From positions 2,573,467 to 2,637,466 of the forward strand of contig JAKSZT010054565.1 in the NCBI GenBank assembly GCA_026826555.1: DNA of 64,000 nucleotides. The letters run 5' to 3'. The notes beneath the pieces were generated by a model. It saw only the letters and a list, made by a program, of their open reading frames with translations, was not told the origin of the DNA and ran no database searches. The DNA comes from Tolypeutes matacus. Its lineage: Eukaryota > Chordata > Mammalia > Cingulata > Chlamyphoridae. The translations under genes were made by a program, and so were the position numbers. Below, in pieces: positions 40,101-53,000 of the stretch. Every line of letters starts with the position of its first letter. Position 1 is the first letter of the stretch.

Positions 40101-40993
40101 CATGTATATTACTAGAAGGAAAGCTAAAAAATGCAACATGGGACTATATAGCACAGTAAAACTTTATGTGAAATATGAATAAGGATAATATTGCATATAT
40201 AAGATTGTTTTTCTTTGAACAAATGTACGTTAATGTTACAAGATGTTAATATCAGGCCAAAAAAAACAAACAAAAAAGAGTTACTGTACTATTTCTCTAG
40301 ATATTCTTTAAAAAAACTTTTAATTGTGTTAGCATGTATACAACACAACCATTTTAACCATTTTTAATTGTACAATTCAGTGCCATTAATTACATTTGCA
40401 ATTTTTGTACTACTATCACCAACATCTGTTATCTAAACTCTGTTCCCATTAAGCAATTAATGGGAGTTAATTAAGCATTAACTCCCCTATCCCCCTTTCC
40501 CCAACTCCTGGTAATTTCTAATCTACTTATTGTCCATGTGCATTTGCTTATTCTATATATTTCATATAAGTGGAATCATACAATATTTCTTCTATTGTGC
40601 CTGACTTATTTTACTCAACATAGTAATTTCAAGATTCATTCATGCTGTAGCATATCAGAACTTCATTCCGTTTTATGGCTGAGTAATATTCCATCACTGT
40701 GTGTATGTACCAAGTTTTGTTTATCCATTTATCTGTTAATGGACACTTGAGTTATTTCCACTTTTTGGCTATTGTAAATAATGTGGCTATAAACACTGGC
40801 ATACATGTTATCTGATTTCAATTTCTTTGATATATACCTATAAGTGGAACTGCCAGGTCATATAGTAATTCTATGTAACTTTTTGAGGAACCACCAAACC
40901 GTTCCCCCTAGCAGCTGCCCCAAGTTGCATTCCCACCAGCAATGTGTAAGGCTTCCAATTTCTCTGCATTGTCATCAACACTTGTTATTTTCT

Positions 40994-41024
<31 letters not shown>

Positions 41025-44000
41025 TTTTTATTTATTTATTCATTTATCCCCCCCTTGCTGCCTGTGCTCGCCGGGTCAGCTAACCACGCCGTGCGGGCGG
41101 GCTTGCCTTCACCAGGAGACCCCGGGAACCGAACCCGGGGCCTCCCATATGGTAAACGGGAGCCCTACTGATTGAGCCACAGCCGCTTCCCATTATTTTC
41201 TGTTTTTAATAAAAATCATCCTAGTGGGCATGATGAGGTGGTAATTCACTGTGGTTTTGATTTGCATTTCCCTAATGGCTAATGATGTTGAGCATCTTTT
41301 GATGTGCTTATTGGCCATTTGTATCTAGACATTCATAAATGCATTATGTAAATGAAAAATATATTTCTAAAATAAAGACTGAATCATAAACACATCATCT
41401 TAATCCACTATAAATGTCAATTAACCTTTAACCCAGAAACCATTTCTTAACTATAATATTACTTCCAAAATGAGAAACAACTGAAGCTTCAGTTTCAAAA
41501 GCTGATATTCTATTTAAAGGCATAATGGAAACTGTTGCTAATAATATGTTCAATGTACCATAATTTAAAAAGGTCAAGGTCAGTTATCTTCAAATGAAAT
41601 TAATCCAGCAGGTATGTACTAGGAGCCTACTCCTCAGCCCCAGCCATCTAGGTGTGAAGCGCTGGCATCATGTCTGCATTAGTGAGAGCTGAGCCCTAGT
41701 GACTGTTAAGATGTCCATGCTTTCCAAATTTATCCTCACAATCAATGCAGTCCCTACCAAAATCCCAGCAGAGTTTTTGAAGAAACTGACAAGCCAATTC
41801 TAAAATGTATATGGAGATGCAATAGTTCTGAAATAGTCAAAATCATCTTGAAAAAGAGCAAAATTGGAGGACTTCTATACCAGATTCCAAACCTTACCAT
41901 AGAGCTATAGTACTTAAGAAAGTATAATATTGGTATAAGGAGAGACAAAAGGACTGATGAACAGAACAGAGTCCAAAAACAGCACAGATACTATAACTTG
42001 ATTTATTTTCAGAGGCACCAATTCAGAGGGAACAGAATGGTGTTTTAAAATAAATGACGCTCGAGCTAATGATTACCAATATGGGAAAAAGGGAATCTTG
42101 TTCCGTGTATCTTACACTATACACAAAAATTAATTCAATATGGATTATAGGCCTACATGTGAAAGCTAAAACTATAAAGCTTCTAGAAGAAAATATAGGA
42201 GAACATCTTCATAACTTCAAGGCAGGCAAATACAAAGACACAAAATACAGTCATCATAAAATAAAGACATGATACATCCGACTTCATTAAAATGAAAAAT
42301 GTCCACTTATCAAAAGGTACCATTAAAAGAGCAAAAAGGCAAGCCACAGACTGGGAGAAGATCATTTAAATGCACATATCTGACAAAGCACTTATATCTA
42401 GAATACATAAATCCTCCTACAAACCAATAAGAAAGAGAGAAACACCCTGTTCAAAAATGGGCACAAAGCTCCAACATGTACTTTGCAAAAAGAGGATGGG
42501 CCCGTGTGCCATAACTATGTGAACAGACACTCAACATCATTAACCATTAGGGGCTGCCAATTCAAGTGCCAATGACTCACCACCACGTGAACTCTCAGGG
42601 TTAGAAAACGCCCAGCCACTTTGGAAAAAGCAAACATGTGCCCACCCAGAGTTCAGCAATTCCACTCCTGAGCATAAACACAAGAAAAGTAGATGCATCT
42701 TTCCACAAAAAGCCAGGTGCAAGAGTGCTCACAACAGCTTTATACATAAAAGCCCCAATCTGCAAACAACCCACAGGCCTAGCAACAGGAGAATGGGTAC
42801 ATAAATTATGATATATTCACATAATGAATATTAAGAAGCAAAATAATAATAATAAATGGTACATGCAACAATATAGATGAATGTCATGGCTTGGGTTGAG
42901 GGAAAGAAGCTAGACACAAGAGTACATTCTTTACCATGCCATTTATGAGAAATTCACAAACAAGCAAAATTAGCCCACGTTGACAGCTATCAGGATGGTG
43001 GTTGCCTCTGGGGGGAAGGCATAAATGGCGAAGGCACTGAGGGAATCTTTAGAGTGCTCTCCTAGACAGCGGGATGGTGGTTACACTGGTGCCTACACAC
43101 GATTCATCAATCTGTAAACTTACCATCTGTGCGCGCAAATGTATGCTACACCTCAACTTTAAAAAAAAGAGAAAGCTTACTTGCAAAAACCAAAAGCCTT
43201 AAGATATGGACAAAGAGGTCTTTTGGCTTTTTTATCTTCTTTTGCTTCCAGAACCCCGGCAGTAAATTCGTACAGCTCTGAGGGAATTTTGGCATCTGCT
43301 CGCTCCAAGTAGCGGAGGACACCGACCGCGTGGCGTGCATTTCTCTCTGTCAGCAGCAGGACGGATTTGGCTTTTTTATCTCCCTGTTCTGCAGGAGATC
43401 CCTTAAAATTGGGGGAGAATAGAGGAGGATCATCCACAGCAGTCGAAATGATGAAACTCTGTGGACTCTGAATTTGTCATGACCCAGAAAATACCAGTGG
43501 AATATTAAAAGATAACAGAAACTAATCAAACCTGTTCAGGTAAGTTCTGAAAATGATCAGACATGCAATATAGGCGTCCACCAAAAATTTTTGGCGTGGA
43601 AGGGAAGCTGAAATGGATCACGCAAGTGGCATCGGTGATGGCGAGGAGTGGCACGCAGTCATCCGTGAGAGCTGCAGAAAAGGGTTCCGACAATTTCAAA
43701 TGGGGCAGTTTTCCTCATGCCCTTTACAGAAAAGGCCTGTCACCATACTGTAATTCATTGCTTTATTGCATTTCACTCTTTATATGCAAAGAAACTCCTT
43801 TCCCCTTTTTCCAACAATGCTATAGTTTCTTTCCCAGTGGTTAAAGGCCAGGGAAAAGTAGTCTCTCCTTTAAAAAGCTTGAAAACTGCCTCTATTACAA
43901 ATCTAGGCTACCCTGAGATTTTTCACTTATTTTATTGATGTAAAATTTTATGCTTCTGATAATAAATTTAACAATCATTTCTGATGACATTTCATCTTAG

Positions 44001-47000
44001 AGGGGAGTGTGTGTTTATTTCTCTAGCAATCTATCATTGCTGGAATTCTAGGGAGTACCTATATCCACCTCAAAATCAAAATCAAAATCTTAGGGGATTA
44101 ATTTTCATTTTGAAATTAAAATTACTAATATATCTTTACTAAATAGGGAAATGGAGAGATTCGGAGCTGAGATATACATGAATTTAAGACAGGCTGCTTA
44201 TTATTAGCTCAGCCTTCTCTAACTTTAAATAGAAATGAAACACTTACCCAATACAATGTGAGAGCCAGAACTTAACTTCTTCTTCCAGTGTTCTAAAACA
44301 CTTTTTAAGTTAAAAACCATTTCTTTATGCATTTTCAAGCAAAATATTGAACTGCTTTCTACTACCTAAAGATGAAACCAAAGGGGCCAGTTCACAGTCA
44401 GAACACCAGCCTGATGCCAACTGCTGTATCAATAATGATCAATATAAGCCACTTTAAACTACCTGATTACCACACAGATCCAGGAATTCCAGACAATGAC
44501 ATAATTGTAAACGTAAATAAACATACTTCCAAAATTCTACAGTTTATCAAGAAACTTACTCAAGTGAAACAAACATGTTTTTGTTAAAATGCTTTTTCTT
44601 CCTTCCAAGTGATGCACACAGACATGCAGACGTGTGCATACATATATACCAGACACATAGCTCGACTGCCAAAAAGGGCTTTCCCCCTGTACCTACCAGC
44701 TCATTACTACAGAAAGGTAGATGTACTACTGATTCTTACATTTTATTTTCTCATTTTGGTGTTTATACAAAATATTAAATTAAATAAATCTTTAGCCAAT
44801 TTATTTGGCTTTTCTGACTAACTGGCCATATTTTTCACTGTCATCTCTACTATCTTCTTAACACAGAGGGTGTAGAACGTGTTGGTAATCCTTCACAAAT
44901 CAGATCCTTTTTGTGTTCAGCCATGACAAACTGTAAAGCACTGCTCCTCTCAGGGACTGTCAGCGTCAATGTAAAGGCTGGTCCCACTGACTTGGCTACT
45001 CCCTCTATAGTCAGGTCTCCTGCTCTCTTTTCACTGCCATTAGGAACTCCCAAAACCCACCTCCTTTTCTGATTGTTGGTAAACCTGTAAAACTGTATTT
45101 CCCTGCCACATATTCAATTACCCTGGTATCTCCTGATGGCTCATCATTTGGCCACAATTTACACAGCTTAACTCACCTTACACACGATTTCTGTTTCAGC
45201 TACAGAGCAGGTGAAGATTAAGGTCTTTTGTGCCTGATGAGGAACAAAATCAAGTGTTTGGAGTAGAGTAGAGGTCTTTTCACTTTCTAGGCAAAGATGT
45301 ACTACCTGGCAATGAAATACACAAACAACGTGCTTAAAAAAATGTTCAAAGTGTTCCAGTCTCACTTTTCAGAGGTACATTTTAATAGAAAAGAACATTT
45401 AGGAAATCAATATCAATTTAAATACACATGTATAGACCTATGTATGAAACCAGAGTATAAGCTCTGCATATCAAGCCATGGAATAGAGGTTATTTGCTTG
45501 TCTCACCAACCCCCACCCCCAACACATTACCTGCTGGACGCTGCCATAGAGCGCAGCCTCCTCCATGGCTGTGATTACAACGTAGGGATCATTCATGAAC
45601 TCTCTGATTAAATGTCCTATATGTTTGTTCCAATGAACTCCAACCGCAACAATCTGATGTGGTGCCGATTCCCTTTCTTCAACTTCAATATTTTTTTTAA
45701 AGTTATCTAATATAGCAAACATCTAAAAAATTTAGTATAATTAATTTCATTTTTATCTCAGAAGAGAATAAGAATTAGTTTAACAAAATTAAGAGATTGT
45801 ATCTTTTCTGTTCTCAGAGTAGGGAAGGCCTTTCCAAACATACAGGAAAAGGAAAAGACTACAAAGGAGAAGACATTATGTTTAAAGTCAATACACACCT
45901 TGCATCACCACTATAAACAAAATGAAAACTACAGACCACAAAATCTAGGTAAGTATGTTTAACACCTTTCTACAAATACTTCTAAAAACTGGAGAGCAAA
46001 GATGATCTCACCTGCAGAAAATAAGTAAAGAAAATGAATAACTCATAGAAAAAAAGGAATACGAGTGAGCAATGTGATTATTCAACTTAGGTGATCAAAC
46101 ACAAACATCAAGCTCCCAATATGCTACTGTTTAACAATTGGGATGAAAAAGAAGAAAGCAGTGCTCAGACCTCCTGCCGGCAGGGGTGCAGAGGCGGCGG
46201 CCTGGCAGCCAGTGGCCCGTGGTAACAGAAGCCTTCAGCACTGTGTTACACTACAGCATGTGAGCAGAACAGTTTGGCAAAGAAGAACCTGAGACTTTGG
46301 AGGAGTTAAGGGACCCTGCTGAGGCCCACACTTGAGGCCGTGGTTGCTCTCAGATGAATGCTCTTGGGCCTCATGTTACACTGCCTTCAATAAATGTACC
46401 AGAACTCATAATTTTTTAACTCACTGAGCCCCTTCTTAGGAATTTATCCTAAGGGAAACATATGCAAAAAAGAAGTATGGTCTTTAGTCACACACACACA
46501 GGCAAAACTGTCTGAAACCATTATTTTGAAACTCCGAAGGTAGAAGAACACTACCCAGCATCCTTGGAGCAGGAGGAAGAGGCTGATAAATTACAGGAAA
46601 GAACTGTAAATTGCTCTCTCTGGGCAGAGGCAGGTACTGGTGCCCCTCCCTGACTCTTGTTGCAAGCCACTGTGGGGTCCAGCCCCTGACTAGCTGCTGG
46701 TGACAGAAAGGGATATAAAAATCCTCTCCCCTAAGAACAGGGGTGGGCACAGCCGATCACTGATCATGGCTTTTGTTGTTGTTGTAATCTTATTGGAATT
46801 TCATTTTTGGTGACTTAATGGACTTAAACAGCACCTTTCATCTATGAACCTCTAAGCACTCTACAAACATTAGTTAATTCACACAACAATCCCGTGAGGT
46901 TGAAAACTATAGTCAGCCCCATTATGTAAATCAGAGATGAGTAATACAGGGAGACTGAGCTCCTCAGGCAATAGGAGAACCACAGTAGAGCCAGCTTCAG

Positions 47001-50000
47001 ACCACAGCTTTCATGTGCTGAGAACTGCATACCCAAAGAGGCTTGTGGAAAGCCTACCATTTTTTTATGTTGACTTTTTAAAAAATATCAATATTACAAA
47101 TTTCTCAGTTAACAAAAGATAGTAACTACAATAAAAATAAATCAGTTGGTGGGACGTTCCAGCCACAAGTACCAGCTTGTGGTGGTCGGGGGCAGGGTGG
47201 GGGCGGCAGGGGCAAGTCTGCGCTCACCATCCAGTCCATCCTGTCCTCTTTTGTAACGGCTCATGATCCAACCACAAGGATTCCTACACGATGCAGTGTG
47301 TGAAAGCTGATGAAGCAGCCCGGCTAGATATTCTGGATACAGAAGAACAAGAAGAGTTTGGAGCTAGAACAGTATATGTGGACTGGTGGGGGGTTCCTGT
47401 TGGTCTTTTCAGTCACAGATACAGGCAGTTTTGAAGAAATCTATAAGTTTCAAAGACAGATTCTCAGAGCAAAGGACCATGATGAATTTCTGATGATCTT
47501 AATTGGTTAAGAGCAGATCTAGATCATTAGACACAGGTAACACAGGAAAAAAGACAGCAGTTAGCGTGGCAACTCGAGGTAACATACACAGAGGCCTCAG
47601 CAAAGATGAGGATGAATGTAGATCAAGCTTCCCATGAACTTGTTTGCGTTATAAGGAAATTTCAAAAGCAGGAATGTCCTCCTTCACCAGAACCAACATG
47701 GAAACAAAAAGACAAGAAAGGGGGGCAGATGTGGCTCAAATGGTTGGGTGTCCATCTGCCATATGGAGGGACCTGGGTTCGATCCCTGGGATCTCCGGGT
47801 AAAAATTAAAATATAGAAGGCATGAAGGACTAAGCCTGCACGCGGCAAGGCAGGCCCTGCCAAGCCGCGCAGCAAGATGATGACACAGCAGGAGAGAGAC
47901 ACAGGGGAGAGCCAAGACGAGACATGCCGAAAACCAGGAACTGAGGTGGCACAGGTGGCAGAATGTTCCCATATCGGAGGTCCCCAGGATTGAATCCTGG
48001 TGAAGAATGGAAAAGAAGGATGAGGAGAGGGCAGGAAACAGACACAGAGAATTGTCCAGGGAATGGACAAAGACAGCAAGCCAGGGGGTGGAGTGGGGGG
48101 ATGGATAAACTAAATAAATGAATCTTAAAAAAAAAAAAAAAAAGACAAGAAAGGCTGTCATTGTGTCATTTTCAAAGAATGCCATGAATTTTAGCTACCA
48201 ACTGACAGGAAAGCCCTCCTCTTCACCTTCTCTCCTACAGTTTCCATCGTGTTGGTACCTTTTTAGCCTTAGCCAAGCAAGTCTGACAGATGATCACCAG
48301 GTTAGCCTTAGACCAAGAAGCTGGTTAATCCTTTCTGTGAAGATAATACTATGGTCATTTCAAGACAAATTCAAAGGGAACACTAAGGCTGCTTCTAAGA
48401 TGATCTGATTCTTTTAAAGCATGTATCTGTACACACAGACACATTTTTAAGGGCTTACATGTTAAGAGGGATCAATCAGCTATGGAACCCAAGCTGTTGG
48501 CCAAGCTGAAGTCCTAAGTTGTGAAATAATTTTTAACTTCTGGAATCTCATTGCCTATTGTTATTCTAAACAGAAACAGAGTTTTTTTTTTCATGTGAAT
48601 TTTCCCCATCTTTAACAATTTCGATGTCAGCTTTAGTTAACCTTATATACTCTAACTGAATCTATAAAAGTGAGACATCTAAGTCCTTTATTGATGCTAC
48701 AGCTTTTGTTTTCCAGTAACCAAAACACCAAAATGCTTACTGTATTTATGGATTCAAAACTGCTTATAGGGTCGGATGTAGCTCAACTGGTTGGGCGTCC
48801 GTCTCCCATATGGAGGGACCCGGGTTCGATCCCCCGGACCTCCCGGTAAAAAAAAAAAAAAAAAAAAAAAAACTGCTTATAAAGACTTTATTATTACTCC
48901 TACTTTGGAAAATATAATAGTCTATGTGGCCAAATATTTGGGTTCATTTTGGACTTAAGCATTTCATTGTTCTTGGTTTTTAAATTTAACTCTTTTCCCA
49001 GCCATGTGGAGGGCACAATTTCCTTTTCATGTATTTCTGGATAAGGGATTTTTAAAAAAACTAAAAATATTTTGATGTAATATAAAATCCGAAATTGATC
49101 TTTCCAGGGCCAGAGATGAGTAATGTTTTTGCTATATACCTTTTTTTAAGGAGGTACTGGGGATTGAACCAGGGACTTTTTATATGGAAAGCAGGTGCTC
49201 AACCACTTGAGCTAAATCCGCTCCCCGCTATATACTTTTATACATTATTTTCCTATCAAACTAGTTAACAAGTATTTTTATATGTTTATAAGCAAACATG
49301 CTTTCACAACACACCTTGTGTATATGTAAAGATAAATATTTAATTCTCACTGTTCATTTTTAACTGACAAAGAAAAAAGAAGTGGAAGCTACAGAAATTG
49401 TAGTATAATTTTACCTGCTGTTCTGGTCCTGGTCTCTGGCCAGTGACATACCTACTCAAAGCTTCCCAATAGAGTACAACTTTCAGGATGAGAATCTGAA
49501 ATCATTTTCAATATCCCATAAGACATACTGACTTTTATATCAAGTATTAGATATAAATCTTTTAATTGACAATCATTATAACTGTGGAGGACTTCTGGTT
49601 TTGTTTTTAATTCCATGGATTGTGTTTAAACAATTAAAAAGTATGTTTTCCTGATTTCAAGAAACTAAGTGGTCTGGTTTTTAGAATGCTGGTGATAAAT
49701 TAAGCCTGTTTATTATATGACCACCCTGTATGGGAAATGACTGTAAATCTAGGTATCTTTGGTTAACCGTAAGAGATATAGCAGGGGGACAGATGTGGCT
49801 CAAATGGTTGGGCATCCTTCTCCCATATGGAGGGACCTGGGTTCGATCCTCAGGACCTCCCACTAAAAATTAAAAAAAGAAAAATATAGAAGGCGCGCGG
49901 GCCACTAGGCCCTGTGTGCTGCCAGGCCCCATGAGCAGGTAAGCCCCCCATGCCCCTGGGTGTACGCGGGTACACTGCCAGGCCCCATGTGTGGGTACGC

Positions 50001-53000
50001 CACCAGGCCCCATGTGTGGGTGCACCGCCAGGCCCCCCAAGCGGGTGAGACCCCAGGCCCCACATGTGGGTGCCCCGTCAGGCACCACAAGCCACACAGC
50101 AAGATGATGACGTAACGGGAGAGTGCTACAAGGGAAAGCCAAGACAAGACACACCAAAAGGCCAGGAACTGGGGTGGCACAGGTGGTAGGATGCCTCTCT
50201 CCCAACATTGGAGGTTCTGAGGATCAAATCCTAGTGAAGACAGGAGGAGAAGGATAAGAAGAGAGGGCAGGAAATGGACACAGAGAGTTGCCCAGCGAAT
50301 GGACACAAAAAGAGCAAAAACCGGTGTGGGAGCGGGGGGGGGAATGGATAAAAGTAAATAAATCCTTTAAAAAAAAGTATAGGGGAGTAAGATACTGACT
50401 GTAGTTAGTAGTAATACTTTGACGATGCTCTTTTGTAATTTGTTAACAGATATTTCACAATAATGCAGGATATTTGTGGTGGGGTGATGTGTGGGAGCCC
50501 TGTATGATGTTGTGCATGTTTGTTCTGTAGGTTCGCAATGTTTACTGAACAGTTATAGTTTGTGTATGTTCATGTATGAATAGTATACTTCAATAAATTG
50601 TTAAAAAAAAAAAGATAATAAGTGGTATTGCACAGTTGTCACTTTATTGAATGTGTATAATATTCCCATGAAGTTTATAAAGTGTACCCTTGTATAGCTT
50701 CAGATGCTAGGCTTAAAACTGATCTGTTATCACATAAAAAAGTGAAAATAGCCTCAGATAACTCTGGGACACCATCAAACACACCAATATATGCATATGG
50801 AATTTCCAGAAGGAAAAGAAAGAGAGAATGAGGTAGAAGGAATATAGAAAGAAAATGACAGAGGGCTTCCCAAACTTAGCAAAAAAATATGAATTTGCAC
50901 ATCCAAGAAGCCCAGAGAACACTAGAAAGGATAAACATGAAGGAAAAGATACCCCATCATATACTGATCACAGTAATGCAAAGGACAAGGAGAGAGTTCT
51001 GAAAGCTGCAAGAGAAAAGCAACGTGTCACAGACAAGGGAGTCCCAAATAGAGTGCATGCTGATTTCTCATCAGAAACCATGGAGGCAAGAAGGTAATGG
51101 GTTGAAATACTTAAAGCCTTGAAAGAAAACTGCCAACCAAGAATTTTATATCCGGTGAGACTTTCTTTCAAAAACGAGGGTGAGATTAAGACATTCCCAG
51201 ATAAACAAGAGCTGAGGGAGTTCATCTAGAACTAGACCTGCCCTACAAGCAATGCTAAAGGGAGTTCTTCAGACAGAAACAAAAGGACACTAGACAGCGG
51301 TTCAAAGCAGCATAAAGAAATAAAGACCTGTGGTAAAGGTAGTTATTTGGGTAATTATAAATACCAGTATTATTGCAGTGTATTGTTTGTTGGTATGTAA
51401 TTCCACTTCTTACTTCCTATGGGTGGTAAAATGAAAATGCCATAAAAGTAATGGTAAATCTATATTTTTGAACATATAATGTACAAAGATATAAGTGATA
51501 ACAAGTACAAAAACTGGTGGGGGGGACAGAGGGGTACAGGAAAAGTATATGTGTATTCTATTGAAGTTGAGTTGGGATCAAATCAAATATGACCATAATA
51601 TATTATAGGATGTTAAATTTTAACCCCAAAGTAACAAAAAAGAAATATAAGAAAAATATATCCACATAGCAATGATAAGGCATTCAGTATGGTACAACAC
51701 AAAAAATCAAATAAATATATAAGTAGGCATTAATGGAAGTGAAGGGCAAAAAAGGTGTAAGATTCACAAAGGCTAAATAGCAAAATGGTGGAAGAAAGTC
51801 CTGTATTATCAGTAGTGACTTTGTACAATGTAAATGGATTAAACTCTCCAGTCAAAAGGCAGAAACTGGTAGAATGGATGAAAGAGTATGACTCAATTAT
51901 ATGCTGCCTGCAAAAGGCTCACTTGAAATTCAAAGATACAAAGAGGCTGAGGATGAAAGGATGGAAAAATATATACCATGCAAGTCATAACCAAAAGAGA
52001 GCTGGGGTAGCTAAACTAATACTGGATAAAAGAGACTTTAAGTCAAAAACAGTTACAAGAGGAAGCAGGTGTGGCTCAATGGTTGAGCGCCAGCTTCCCA
52101 CATACGAGGTCCCAGGTTCAATCTCTGGCCCCCCTTTTTAAAATAAATAAATAAATAAATAAAGTTACAAGGGACAAAGATGGTCATTATACACTAATTA
52201 AGGGAACAATTCTACAGGAAGATGTAACAATTATTAATAAATATGCACCTAACAGCAGAGCCTATGAAGCAAATGCTGACAGATTTGAATGGAGAAATTG
52301 ACGGTTCTCCATTAATAGTAGGTGATGTAATATTCCACTTTTAATAATAGATAGAATATCTAATCATAAGATCAGTAAGTACAAGATGTGAATGATACTC
52401 TAAACCAACTAGACCTAACAGACATATATAGATCATTTCACCCAACAGAATGTACATACTTCTCAAGTGCACACGGATCATTCTCCAGGACAGACCATTT
52501 GTTGGGACACAGAATAAGTCTCAATAAATTAAAAATTATTGAAATCATACAATACATATTCTCCAACCACAACGGAATGAAACTAGAAATCAACCACAGA
52601 GGGAGAAATGGAAAATTCACAAATATGTGGAAATTAAACAAAATACTCTTAAAGAACCAATGGGGTTAAAGTAGAAATCAGAAGTAAAATTAGGAAATAT
52701 CTTGAGGCGAATAAAAATGAAAACATATAATAGAAATGGGAAGCAAGGAAGGCAGTGCTGAGAGGCAAATTTATAGCTCCAAATGCTTACATTAATAAAG
52801 AAGAAAGACTTCAAATCAGAGATCTAACCTCAAAACTGGAAAAACTAGAAAATGGAGAGCAAACTAAACCCAAAGCAAGCAGAAGGAAAGAAATAAGAAA
52901 GATTAGAGTGGAGACAAATGAAATAGAAAAAAACAGAGAGAATCAACAAAACCAAAAGTTGGTTCTTTGAAAAGATCAATAAAACAGACAATCCCTTAGC

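Larger units (their letters stand above)
47150..49370 (+). pseudogene. RRAS2: RRAS2 processed pseudogene with 3' UTR
   Basis: An intronless copy of the Ras-related GTPase mRNA, in several frames. Matching segments are [10 protein letters not shown] (start of the G domain, 47160s), [28 protein letters not shown] then TEEQEEFGA (switch II), [31 protein letters not shown] then ECPPSPEP, and the tail KKGCHCVIF near 48150. Frameshifts break the P-loop and effector region, the DTAGQE motif reads DTEEQE, a stop interrupts the guanine-specificity region, and the stop after the CAAX box is lost. Non-coding sequence continuing to about 49370 looks like the parent 3' UTR, though I could not align it. 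Three SINEs sit inside. It cannot make a Ras protein. Confidence 0.88.

Noticed and set aside
44248..44351. Alternative acceptor (AAGCAG) for the 44248-44365 exon
   Set aside because: It starts in a phase that does not match the previous exon, whereas the TTTAG acceptor at 44366 does.
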